Source: Candidatus Woesearchaeota archaeon (GTDB taxonomy: Archaea; Nanobdellota; Nanobdellia; Woesearchaeales; DSVV01). From it: DNA of 11,555 bases. Shown piece after piece: positions 5,269-11,555 of the stretch (its first letter is position 1; each line of letters begins with the position of its first letter). Position numbers and translations under genes: made by a program. Location of the stretch: NCBI GenBank assembly GCA_016215305.1, contig JACRKI010000172.1, positions 1 through 11,555 on the forward strand, given 5' to 3'. The notes under the pieces were generated by a model, which worked only from the letters and a program-made list of their open reading frames with translations, was not told where the DNA came from and searched no databases.

Positions 5269-6375
5269 ATGGAACAACGAAATAAAATCCTCATTCTTAA
5301 TTGTGGCAGCAGTTCTGTCAAATATGCGCTCTTCACAAAAAGCGAAAAACAACTCACCAAAGGAATAATCAGTCATGTTGGAGAAAAAGGAAAAACACAT
5401 CATCATGCAATACAAGAAATTCTCAAGCAGCTGCTCCAGAAAAAATATCTTCATTCCTATAATGAAATTTGCGCAGTAGGTCATCGTGTCGTGCATGGCA
5501 AAGACAGCACGCAAAGCAGCATCATAAATAAAAAAATTCTCAAAAAAATAAAAGAAGCGTCTGTCCTTGCGCCGCTGCACAATCCGCATAATCTTGAAGG
5601 AATTTCTGCAATCCAAAAAATACTTCCAAAAATTCCAAACATTGCGGTATTTGATACTGCGTTTCATACGACAATTCCAGAAGTTGCGGCAACGTATGGT
5701 ATTCCACAAAAAGTAAGCAAAAAATATCACATTAAAAGATATGGATTCCACGGAATTAGCTATCAATATATTTGCGAAGAACGAAAGAAAGAGCAAGGTA
5801 AAATTCCGAGTAGACTGATCGTTTGTCATTTAGGAAATGGAAGCAGCATTACTGCAATCAAAAATGGAAAAAGTGTTGAAACAAGTATGGGATTTACGCC
5901 GATGGAAGGTCTTTTGATGGGAACGCGGGCAGGAGACATTGATGTGGGTGCAGTGTTTCACATTGCAAAGATGCAGAATGAATGCAGAAGCATTGACCAT
6001 CTTCTCAACTTTGAAAGCGGATTGAAAGGAATTGCAGGAACAAATGATATGCGAATTTTGTGGAAAAAATATTTCAAAAACAAAAATGCAAAATTGGCAA
6101 TTGATATATATTGTCACCGCCTCCAGAAATACATTGGTGCATATACTGCAATTTTAGGAGGCATAGACACTATTGTTTTCACAGCAGGAATCGGAGAGAA
6201 TTGTCCGTGGATTCGGGAAAAGAGTTGTCAGGGTTTGGAATTCTTGGGAATACAATTAGATAAAGAAAAGAATTGGAAAAATAAAGCAAAAATAAGCAGG
6301 GGAAAAGTGAATGTGTTGGTCATGAAAACAAATGAAGAGAAAATGATTGCGAGGGAAGTTAGTCGATTAGTCTAA
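5269..6375 (+). CDS. ackA: Acetate kinase
   Basis: Interconverts acetyl phosphate plus ADP and acetate plus ATP, in the cytoplasm. This 368-residue protein (family about 400) has the ASKHA-fold motifs in order: ILILNCGSSSVKYALF (7-22, with substrate Asn11), GHRVVHGK (71-78, with Arg73), VFDTAFH (127-133, catalytic Asp129) and RYGFHGISY (157-165, His161). Next come HLGNGSSI (187-194), MGTRAGDID (217-225, Arg220), FTAGIGEN (304-311) and TNEEKMIARE (354-363). All active-site positions known for the family look intact. The ATG is used because a TATA element lies 26 bp upstream; an in-frame GTG at 5209 falls inside the inverted repeat and would add 20 unfamiliar residues. No phosphotransacetylase gene is in the window, so the source of acetyl phosphate is not shown. 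The gene is uncommon in archaea and suggests transfer from bacteria. Confidence 0.95.
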   Translation: MEQRNKILILNCGSSSVKYALFTKSEKQLTKGIISHVGEKGKTHHHAIQEILKQLLQKKYLHSYNEICAVGHRVVHGKDSTQSSIINKKILKKIKEASVLAPLHNPHNLEGISAIQKILPKIPNIAVFDTAFHTTIPEVAATYGIPQKVSKKYHIKRYGFHGISYQYICEERKKEQGKIPSRLIVCHLGNGSSITAIKNGKSVETSMGFTPMEGLLMGTRAGDIDVGAVFHIAKMQNECRSIDHLLNFESGLKGIAGTNDMRILWKKYFKNKNAKLAIDIYCHRLQKYIGAYTAILGGIDTIVFTAGIGENCPWIREKSCQGLEFLGIQLDKEKNWKNKAKISRGKVNVLVMKTNEEKMIAREVSRLV

Positions 6376-6404
6376 ATATTCGAATAATATTTTATATCTT
6401 TTTT
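6374..6404 (+). terminator. Likely ackA terminator: short dyad followed by a T tract
   Basis: AAATATT (6374-6380) and AATATTT (6386-6392) pair around a 5-nt loop directly at the ackA stop, and a run of six T follows at 6399-6404. Archaeal transcription commonly ends in T tracts. The stem is all A/T and therefore weak. Confidence 0.4.
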
Positions 6405-6443
6405 CGATAAGTCAAAATATAAGATACAATCAAATAAGAAATT

Positions 6444-6839
6444 CTACTTCACCTTATAATATTCTGAACCAACACAAGCGCCAAACTGACAACTATTGAC
6501 ACTGCCGCAATCATAGATATGATATGCTACTTCATTCTTTTCGCAAACATATTCACGAAGATATTGTCCAGTGTTCACAGGATCTTTTGTTGTCTTAATG
6601 TCGTCATAGCATTGGTCAGGGAATTGAGAACCGTAAAACACCTGCGTAACTCCTTTATGTTTCGCGTTGAGTCCATCAGCGTCTTTGCAGAGTGTTGCGA
6701 TTGCTCCTTTCACTGCAGCGCCAGTGACAGATCCATTGGAAATGCTTGTAAGTGCAGTGGAAAAAAGTGCAAGGATAGCGATAATCCCAACAAAGAGGAC
6801 AATAACCAAAACCCAGAAGTGTGCCTGTCGTTCTTCCAT
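6444..6839 (-). CDS. Small single-pass membrane protein with a six-cysteine outer domain
   Basis: A 131-residue protein of unknown function. After a short charged start (MEERQAH), residues 8-28 form one strongly hydrophobic segment that would serve as a membrane anchor or uncleaved signal. SVTGAAV (37-43) follows; similar V-T-G-A-A-V segments are frequent after the anchor in DPANN surface proteins (from memory). The rest should lie outside the cell. It has six cysteines (51, 77, 99, 111, 117, 122), enough for three disulfides, in an arrangement reminiscent of a domain common in Woesearchaeota-like proteins: C-x-D-x-D-G early, then L-x-E-Y-V-C, then Y-D-C-x(5)-C-x(4)-C. The ATG is supported by a TATA box 26 bp upstream. 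It converges with ackA and is divergent from gyrA, so it is a single-gene unit. No enzymatic motif is visible. Confidence 0.75.
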   Translation of the reverse strand: MEERQAHFWVLVIVLFVGIIAILALFSTALTSISNGSVTGAAVKGAIATLCKDADGLNAKHKGVTQVFYGSQFPDQCYDDIKTTKDPVNTGQYLREYVCEKNEVAYHIYDCGSVNSCQFGACVGSEYYKVK

Positions 6840-6861
6840 GCAGTTTTTTCAGTCGTTCTTC

Positions 6862-6870
6862 TATATAAAT
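6862..6870 (-). promoter_or_regulatory. TATA box of the small membrane protein gene
   Basis: Reads ATTTATATA on the minus strand, centred about 26-27 bp before the ATG at 6839. The transcript is expected to be leaderless. Confidence 0.65.
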
Positions 6871-6898
6871 ATGTCGGAGTTTTTTGTTTTTAGCCGCG

Positions 6899-6953
6899 AA
6901 AAAAATGCAGAAACATATTTCTGGATTCCGACGAGATTTTTCTGCATTTTTTT
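6899..6953. repeat. 15-bp perfect inverted repeat upstream of the gyrA promoter
   Basis: The left arm AAAAAAATGCAGAAA (6899-6913) and right arm TTTCTGCATTTTTTT (6939-6953) match perfectly over 15 bp around a 25-nt spacer. It lies between the divergent TATA boxes of the small membrane protein and gyrA, ending 10 bp before the latter. Regulatory use is possible; no known motif is recognised. Confidence 0.6.
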
Positions 6954-6962
6954 TACAAAACA

Positions 6963-6970
6963 TATATAAA
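6963..6970 (+). promoter_or_regulatory. TATA box of gyrA
   Basis: TATATAAA; a start about 26 bp downstream (near 6992) would give a leader of roughly 47 nt. The leader contains a CCGTC/GACGG hairpin (7001-7005 with 7013-7017). Before it, overlapping the start site, is a TTTTTCTT-c-AAGAAAAA dyad (6983-6999). Confidence 0.65.
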
Positions 6971-7024
6971 GAGAAACGCTCTTTTTTCTTCAAGAAAAAG
7001 CCGTCATTTCTCGACGGAAAAAAT

Positions 7025-7029
7025 AGGTG
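7025..7029 (+). promoter_or_regulatory. Shine-Dalgarno sequence that decides the gyrA start
   Basis: AGGTG lies 9 nt before the ATG at 7039. An in-frame GTG at 7027 overlaps this motif and would have no ribosome site of its own, so the ATG is preferred. Confidence 0.6.
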
Positions 7030-7038
7030 TGTGGCATC

Positions 7039-10000
7039 ATGCCAGATGAACAAAATCCTCCTTCCAAAATAGAAGAACCTTCTTCTTCGCAGACTCCAGA
7101 AGAGATGCCAAAAGGGCATGTCATTCTTCGTCCTATAGAAGAAGAAATGCGTCAATCCTATTTGGATTATGCGATGAGTGTCATTATTGGAAGAGCGTTG
7201 CCAGATGCAAGAGATGGATTAAAACCAGTCCATAGAAGAATTCTCTATGCGATGTATGATATGGGCATGACGCATAATAAACCGTTTAAGAAAAGCGCAA
7301 GAATTGTGGGAGAATGTTTTGTGAAAAATACTCTTGTGCTCACAGAAAAAGGACTTCTTCCTATTCAAGATATCGAGAAAGGGATGAAAGTGTACACACA
7401 GTCAGGACAAGAAACTGTTTCAGAGTTATATATTATGCCGCAGCAAAAGCTTTTGCGTATTTCTCTGGAAAATGGAATTGAAAATGTTGTAACGCATGGA
7501 CAGATGTTTAAAGTTCTTATTCCTTCTTGGGATTTTGTTTGGAAAGAAGCAAAGGATTTGACTCCTGATGATTATATTGTTATGAAATCTGAATATCCAC
7601 AAGTCCAAAAAGAGATTTCAATAGGCAATAAAAAACTGAGTAAAGGAATTGCGTATATGCTTGGTCAGCTTCTTTCTGATGGGTGGGTAGGAATGGACAA
7701 GCGTGGATATCATCGGCTTTTCTTTTATTCAACCTCCTTCCCAGTTGTAGAAAGAGTATTTTCTGTGTTGCAAACTGAATTTGATTATACTGCTTGCATA
7801 GAATCTAAAGACTATGAACTTACGACAGCAGCAGGGCAAGTTCTTCTCAAGAAAGCATATCAAATTCGAATTAATAAAAAAGAGATTAATGATTTTCTGA
7901 TCCAGCAATTCCAGCTTCTTGGCATTCGTGCAGAAACAAAGAAAATACCTTCTCAGATACTTCAAAGTCCGAAAGAAATTATTTTTTCATTTATTAGTGG
8001 CCTCATTGATGGAGATGGAAGCATACATAAGGAAAGAACATTAATTCATTATGGAAGTGTTTCAAAGGAATTAGCACAGCAACTTCTTGTGGTTCTTCAG
8101 CATTTTGATATTCATGGAAAAATGTATGTTTCTTCTGAAAATAAGAAAGGAGGATTTGTGCATGGAAGACAAATATATGCGAGAAAGAAATTCTTTTCAT
8201 TGGAATTTTCAGGTTTGAGTGCTCAGAAACTTGCAGAGCAGCTTTCTCTTGCAGAAGAAAGAAAAAAAGAAAGAGCTATGGAGATTCTTTCTCATGATTT
8301 AGGCAAATCATCATATGAAATTCTTCCCTTTGGAAGTAAAAAAATATTTGAGGAACTCAGTAGATTTCATTTAGGTGGCGGTTGGTATGAAGATGCAAGT
8401 GGTAAAAAGTTTAGAGCAGGAGTGCAATATCCATCAGGAGTAAAAATAAGATATTCAGAAGATCTGCGCGATAAACCATTGCGTATATCTCAAATAATAG
8501 AGTGGGGCATCTGTGAAAAATTGAAAAAGCTTGGTTCAGATCTTCATGTATTTTTGGAAAAAGTAATTCAGAACAAGCTCTCATTTATGCGTGTAAAAAA
8601 TGTTTCATGTGCTGATGAACAAACAACGTATGACATCCAGGTGGAAAATAAACATGAATTTGTTGCAAATGGCATGATGAGTCATAATTGTTTAGGAAAA
8701 TATCACCCGCACGGCGATATGGCTGTCTACGATTCACTTGTCAGAATGGCGCAACCATTCTCTTTACGATATATGTTCATTCATGGGCAAGGTAATTTTG
8801 GTTCTGTCGACGGAGATAACGCTGCAAGTATGCGTTACACCGAGGCGCGTCTGCAGAAAATCGCAGAGGAAATGCTGCAGGATTTGGATAAAGAAACAGT
8901 GCTTATGACAGACAATTTTGACGGAAGTCTCAAAGAACCAAGTGTTCTTCCGGGAAAAGTGCCAAGTCTTTTGATTAATGGATCAAATGGAATTGCAGTG
9001 GGAATGGCAACAAATATTCCCCCTCATAATTTGGGCGAAATCGCAGAAGCAGTAGTCTTAGTCATCGATAATCCTGATGCAGGTGTTGCAGAACTTTTGC
9101 AAGTGGTCAAAGGTCCGGATTTTCCAACAGGCGGCATTATTATCGGAAAAAGTGGAATTCTCAGTGCGTTTGCAAAAGGGTATGGCAAAGTACAGGTCAA
9201 GGCAAAGATACATGTTGAGGAAAAAGCAGGAAGATACAAAATTATTGTTGATGAAATCCCCTATATGGTCAATAAGGCAATGCTCATTGAAGAAATCGCG
9301 GAATATGTCAAAGAAAAAGTTATTTTGGGAATTGCGGATTTGCGGGATGAAAGCGACAAAGATGGAATGCGTATAGTCATTGAAGTGAAGAAGGACACCA
9401 ATATGGATGTTCTCCAGAATCAGTTGTTCAAACATACCAGAATGCAGGTTACTTTTGCGATCAACATGCTTGCGTTGGTGAACAATGAACCAAAAACATT
9501 GAGTCTGAAAGAAGCGTTGGTTGTTTTTATTGAACATAGAAAAGATGTTATCACAAAACGAACGCAGTATGATATGAGAAAAGCAGAAGAGAAAGCGCAT
9601 ATCCTTCAGGGTCTCATCGTTGCATTAAATGACATTGATCGCGCGATTGCATTAATTAAAGGAAGTACTTCTGCAGAAAAAGCGCGTGTTGCATTAATGA
9701 TTGCATACTCCATGAGTGAAATACAGGCGCAGGCAATTCTTGACATGAAGCTCCAAAAATTAACGTCGTTGGAGCAAAATAAAATAAGAGAAGAGCATGG
9801 GCAATTATTGGAAATGATCAAAGATTACAAGGATATTCTTGCGACCCCGCAGCGTGTTCTCAATTTTATTAAGACAGAAATGAATGAGTTGAAGGAAGCG
9901 TATGGCGATGCGAGAAAGACAGAGATTGTCGATGGAGATGATGAAGACATAGATGATGAGTCCTTGATTGAGAATACAAAAATGGTGGTTACAATTACAC

Positions 10001-10932
10001 AGGCTGGTTATATCAAGCGATTGCCTGTTGATACGTATAAGCAGCAGAATAGAGGAGGCAAAGGAATCATTGCAACAACAACGAAGGAAGAAGATGTTGT
10101 GGAAGATCTTTTTGTCGCGGATAACAAAGATACAATTCTTTTTTTCACAAATACGGGAATTGTGCATTGGTTGAAAGTCTATGAGATTCCGGAAGGAACA
10201 AGACAGGCAAAAGGAAAAGCAATTGTCAATCTTTTGAATCTTGAGCCAAATGTCCAGATTACCGCTGCAATTCCGATCAAGCAGTTTAAAGAAAATAATT
10301 ATCTGCTTATGGCAACAAAGAATGGGACAATTAAAAAAACAAGTCTCATCGCATATTCAAAACCAAGAGCAGGTGGAATTATTGCTATTACGCTTGATGC
10401 GGGAGATTATCTTGTGAATGTCCTCCTCACAGATGGGGCAAAAGAAATTCTTCTTGCGACAAGAAATGGTCTTGCAGTACGGTTCCATGAATCACAAGCT
10501 CGCCCTATTGGAAGAAGTGGTATGGGCGTGTGCGGAATCAGTTTGAAGGGAGATGATTATGTGATTGCGATGGTAGATGTAAATCCGCAAAAGACAATTT
10601 TAACAATGACAGAGAATGGCTATGGAAAACGGACAGCAGGGGAGGAATACCGCCTGATCAATAGAGGAGGAATTGGAGTCATCAACATCCAGTGCAGCGA
10701 AAGAAATGGTCCGGTAGTAGCAGTTGCGTCTGTGTCAGAAGAGGATGATATCATGTTAATTTCTCAATCAGGAATTACCATCAGGATTCCTGCGAAAGGA
10801 ATTTCTGTGATTGGAAGAAATACACAGGGAGTTCGCCTGATGAAACTGGAAGACACAGATAAAGTTGTTGCGTGTGCAAAGATTGCAAGAGAAGAAATGG
10901 TTGAGATGCAGGAAAAAAAGCCGGCAATATAG
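7039..10932 (+). CDS. gyrA: DNA gyrase subunit A precursor with an in-frame intein
   Basis: The DNA-cleaving subunit of DNA gyrase, which works with GyrB (not in the window) to introduce negative supercoils. The precursor has 1297 residues; removing the 458-residue intein (93-550) leaves 839, normal for GyrA. The N-terminal extein has the winged-helix region GRALPDARDGLKPVHRRIL (51-69), then KKSARIVGE (84-92). After the intein come CLGKYHPHGD and FGSVDGDNAASMRYTEARL, with the catalytic Tyr600 (142 after splicing), and NGSNGIAVGMATNIPPHN. The tower/coiled-coil part follows, then an acidic linker. The C-terminal beta-pinwheel carries a GyrA box QNRGGKG (1003-1009); the usual form is QRRGGKG, so one Arg is Asn. 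This box separates GyrA from ParC. Gyrase is of bacterial origin and occurs in only some archaea. Confidence 0.96.
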   Translation: MPDEQNPPSKIEEPSSSQTPEEMPKGHVILRPIEEEMRQSYLDYAMSVIIGRALPDARDGLKPVHRRILYAMYDMGMTHNKPFKKSARIVGECFVKNTLVLTEKGLLPIQDIEKGMKVYTQSGQETVSELYIMPQQKLLRISLENGIENVVTHGQMFKVLIPSWDFVWKEAKDLTPDDYIVMKSEYPQVQKEISIGNKKLSKGIAYMLGQLLSDGWVGMDKRGYHRLFFYSTSFPVVERVFSVLQTEFDYTACIESKDYELTTAAGQVLLKKAYQIRINKKEINDFLIQQFQLLGIRAETKKIPSQILQSPKEIIFSFISGLIDGDGSIHKERTLIHYGSVSKELAQQLLVVLQHFDIHGKMYVSSENKKGGFVHGRQIYARKKFFSLEFSGLSAQKLAEQLSLAEERKKERAMEILSHDLGKSSYEILPFGSKKIFEELSRFHLGGGWYEDASGKKFRAGVQYPSGVKIRYSEDLRDKPLRISQIIEWGICEKLKKLGSDLHVFLEKVIQNKLSFMRVKNVSCADEQTTYDIQVENKHEFVANGMMSHNCLGKYHPHGDMAVYDSLVRMAQPFSLRYMFIHGQGNFGSVDGDNAASMRYTEARLQKIAEEMLQDLDKETVLMTDNFDGSLKEPSVLPGKVPSLLINGSNGIAVGMATNIPPHNLGEIAEAVVLVIDNPDAGVAELLQVVKGPDFPTGGIIIGKSGILSAFAKGYGKVQVKAKIHVEEKAGRYKIIVDEIPYMVNKAMLIEEIAEYVKEKVILGIADLRDESDKDGMRIVIEVKKDTNMDVLQNQLFKHTRMQVTFAINMLALVNNEPKTLSLKEALVVFIEHRKDVITKRTQYDMRKAEEKAHILQGLIVALNDIDRAIALIKGSTSAEKARVALMIAYSMSEIQAQAILDMKLQKLTSLEQNKIREEHGQLLEMIKDYKDILATPQRVLNFIKTEMNELKEAYGDARKTEIVDGDDEDIDDESLIENTKMVVTITQAGYIKRLPVDTYKQQNRGGKGIIATTTKEEDVVEDLFVADNKDTILFFTNTGIVHWLKVYEIPEGTRQAKGKAIVNLLNLEPNVQITAAIPIKQFKENNYLLMATKNGTIKKTSLIAYSKPRAGGIIAITLDAGDYLVNVLLTDGAKEILLATRNGLAVRFHESQARPIGRSGMGVCGISLKGDDYVIAMVDVNPQKTILTMTENGYGKRTAGEEYRLINRGGIGVINIQCSERNGPVVAVASVSEEDDIMLISQSGITIRIPAKGISVIGRNTQGVRLMKLEDTDKVVACAKIAREEMVEMQEKKPAI
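7315..8688 (+). mobile_element. GyrA intein with LAGLIDADG homing endonuclease
   Basis: A 458-residue protein-splicing element interrupting GyrA between Glu92 and the Cys that starts CLGKYHPHGD. Block A is CFVKNTLVLTEKGLLPI, with the nucleophile Cys1. Block B, around residues 55-68, reads NGIENVVTHGQMFKVL; aligned on K-V-L, the usual T-x-x-H is T60-H61-G62-Q63. Two endonuclease motifs are present: IAYMLGQLLSDG (112-123, acidic D122) and FISGLIDGDGSI (226-237, acidic D232/D234). This suggests an active monomeric homing enzyme. Block F is TYDIQVENKHEFVANG (438-453). Block G ends in SHN, with penultimate His457 and terminal Asn458, and Cys is the first C-extein residue. Boundaries are exact because removing the element restores an unbroken GyrA alignment. 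Confidence 0.95.
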
Positions 10933-11205
10933 TTTTAATAAATTTTACTCTATTGGAGTTGTGCAGATTTTGTCTTCGAGTATTATTTTGAATTATTAAA
11001 AACTCAAAATAATAATTATCCCATTGAACACTTGAGTTTGATCGAAAGTGTTTTCAAGGAGAAGAAGCGAGAGAAGAGTTTTTTCTTCTCCTTCGTTATT
11101 GTTTAATGATAGGAAGAAAGATGATTCAAAAGAATTCATATCAAAAAACTGCACAACTCCAGTACTCTAGCAAAGTTTATATAATTCCTTTTTCTGAAAG
11201 AGTGC
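10933..11205 (+). other. Gene-free stretch after gyrA containing a foldable 214-nt element
   Basis: An outer 16-nt inverted repeat (10951-10966 with 11149-11164) pairs fully as RNA, with one U-G, and four more A-U pairs continue inside after one mismatch. It encloses three consecutive perfect hairpins. Their arms are 10981-10991/11004-11014 (11 bp), 11027-11033/11046-11052 (7 bp) and 11056-11066/11083-11093 (11 bp). A weaker fourth is at 11121-11127/11132-11139. The shape is a multi-branched RNA-like fold or a small inverted-repeat element. No protein-coding frame or known RNA family was recognised. Confidence 0.55.
11176..11184 (+). promoter_or_regulatory. TATA box of the small gene pair
   Basis: TTTATATAA centred about 26 bp before the ATG at 11206, giving a leaderless first gene. 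It is nearly palindromic, so it could also drive leftward transcription into the foldable element. Confidence 0.65.
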
Positions 11206-11373
11206 ATGGATGTATTTGATCGTTTACGAAAAAAGTTGAGAAAAGAGGCAGAAAACACATTTGAAATAGACGAAAGAAGTGATTTTCCTATTCATGAAAG
11301 ATATGTAAGAGAAGAAGACATTTTGACAATGAAAGAAAAGAAACAGGAAAAACAAAAACGAGTAAAAAGGTGA
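11206..11373 (+). CDS. Small highly charged hypothetical protein
   Basis: A 55-residue protein not recognised as any family. It starts MDVFDRLRKKLRKEAEN and ends in a lysine/arginine/glutamate-rich tail; 31 of the 55 residues are charged. It contains no cysteine, no hydrophobic membrane segment and no catalytic motif, and is probably largely helical. The call rests on the well-placed TATA box 26 bp before the ATG and on the next gene starting 4 nt after its stop, with a GGTGA ribosome site that overlaps this gene's last codons. The two genes therefore probably form one transcript and act together, but the role is unknown. Confidence 0.65.
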   Translation: MDVFDRLRKKLRKEAENTFEIDERSDFPIHERYVREEDILTMKEKKQEKQKRVKR

Positions 11374-11377
11374 GTAT

Positions 11378-11555
11378 ATGTTACGGGCATCAATTCAGTT
11401 ATTAGAAGACTTTGAAGAAGAGTTAGGGTCTGAAAAGATGGGAAATGTGGGTGAGCTCAAGGCGTGGGCAGACAATATCAAGAAAAGGATTGATACTATT
11501 ACAAATCTTCTTGCAATCTTAGAAAAGCACAAGTGGGCATGGACAACAGGAAGCA
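11378..11555 (+). CDS. Hypothetical protein, N-terminal part (cut by window end)
   Basis: The first 59 residues of an unrecognised protein; the frame is still open at the window edge. It begins MLRASIQLLEDFEEELGSEK and is rich in helix-forming residues. An acidic first helix is followed by a KAWADNIKKRIDTITNLLAILEKHK segment (28-52) with hydrophobic spacing compatible with an amphipathic helix or coiled coil. The start is supported by GGTGA at 11369-11373, 4 nt before the ATG, overlapping the stop of the 55-residue gene. No function can be given from the visible part. Confidence 0.7.
   Translation, partial: MLRASIQLLEDFEEELGSEKMGNVGELKAWADNIKKRIDTITNLLAILEKHKWAWTTGS

Noticed and set aside
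6676..7155. Minus-strand open frame of about 159 codons through the gyrA promoter region
   Set aside because: It overlaps the membrane protein gene in another frame and the gyrA start on the other strand. The product is low-complexity and aromatic/basic-rich, without any family motif.
10951..11164. RNase P RNA, SRP RNA or 5S rRNA as identity of the foldable element
   Set aside because: None of the conserved core sequences of these RNAs could be seen, and the size or branching does not fit.

Overview
The window looks like a piece of an AT-rich archaeal chromosome, most likely from a DPANN-type archaeon (Woesearchaeota/Pacearchaeota-like). Three things point that way. It carries an archaeal ether-lipid gene (geranylgeranylglyceryl phosphate synthase). 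It has an archaeal-type leucyl-tRNA synthetase and a TrmB-type regulator. Almost every gene has a TATA element centred 25-27 bp before its start codon, as expected for leaderless archaeal transcripts. The DPANN assignment is an inference, resting mainly on a small membrane protein with a V-T-G-A-A-V segment and a six-cysteine outer domain. Two genes of bacterial type, DNA gyrase A and acetate kinase, suggest old horizontal gains.

Layout, left to right. Minus strand: the N-terminal part of leuS (cut by the window edge), a C-terminally short GNAT acetyltransferase, then an overlapping two-gene unit of a MobA-like nucleotidyltransferase followed by GGGP synthase. Divergent from that unit, on the plus strand, is a TrmB-family regulator; a perfect 7-bp inverted repeat lies between the two promoters. 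Next come guaB (IMP dehydrogenase, minus) and ackA (acetate kinase, plus), divergent across about 225 bp that hold two sizeable inverted repeats. Then a small cysteine-rich membrane protein (minus) stands divergent to gyrA (plus). Last are a roughly 214-nt foldable element and a pair of small unrecognised genes (plus, the second cut by the window end).

The most striking feature is a 458-residue intein with a two-motif LAGLIDADG homing endonuclease inside gyrA. It sits just before the conserved HPHGD segment, not at the better-known mycobacterial site beside the active-site tyrosine. Its terminal splicing residues (Cys1, His457-Asn458, Cys+1) and both LAGLIDADG motifs look intact, but the block B T-x-x-H motif reads T-H-G-Q.

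Functionally the region mixes translation (leuS), membrane lipid synthesis (GGGPS), guanine nucleotide synthesis (guaB), energy metabolism (ackA) and DNA topology (gyrA). Adjacent unrelated genes are mostly separately promoted. The convincing co-transcribed units are the nucleotidyltransferase-GGGPS pair and the two small genes at the right end. No tRNA, rRNA, CRISPR array or transposase gene was seen.
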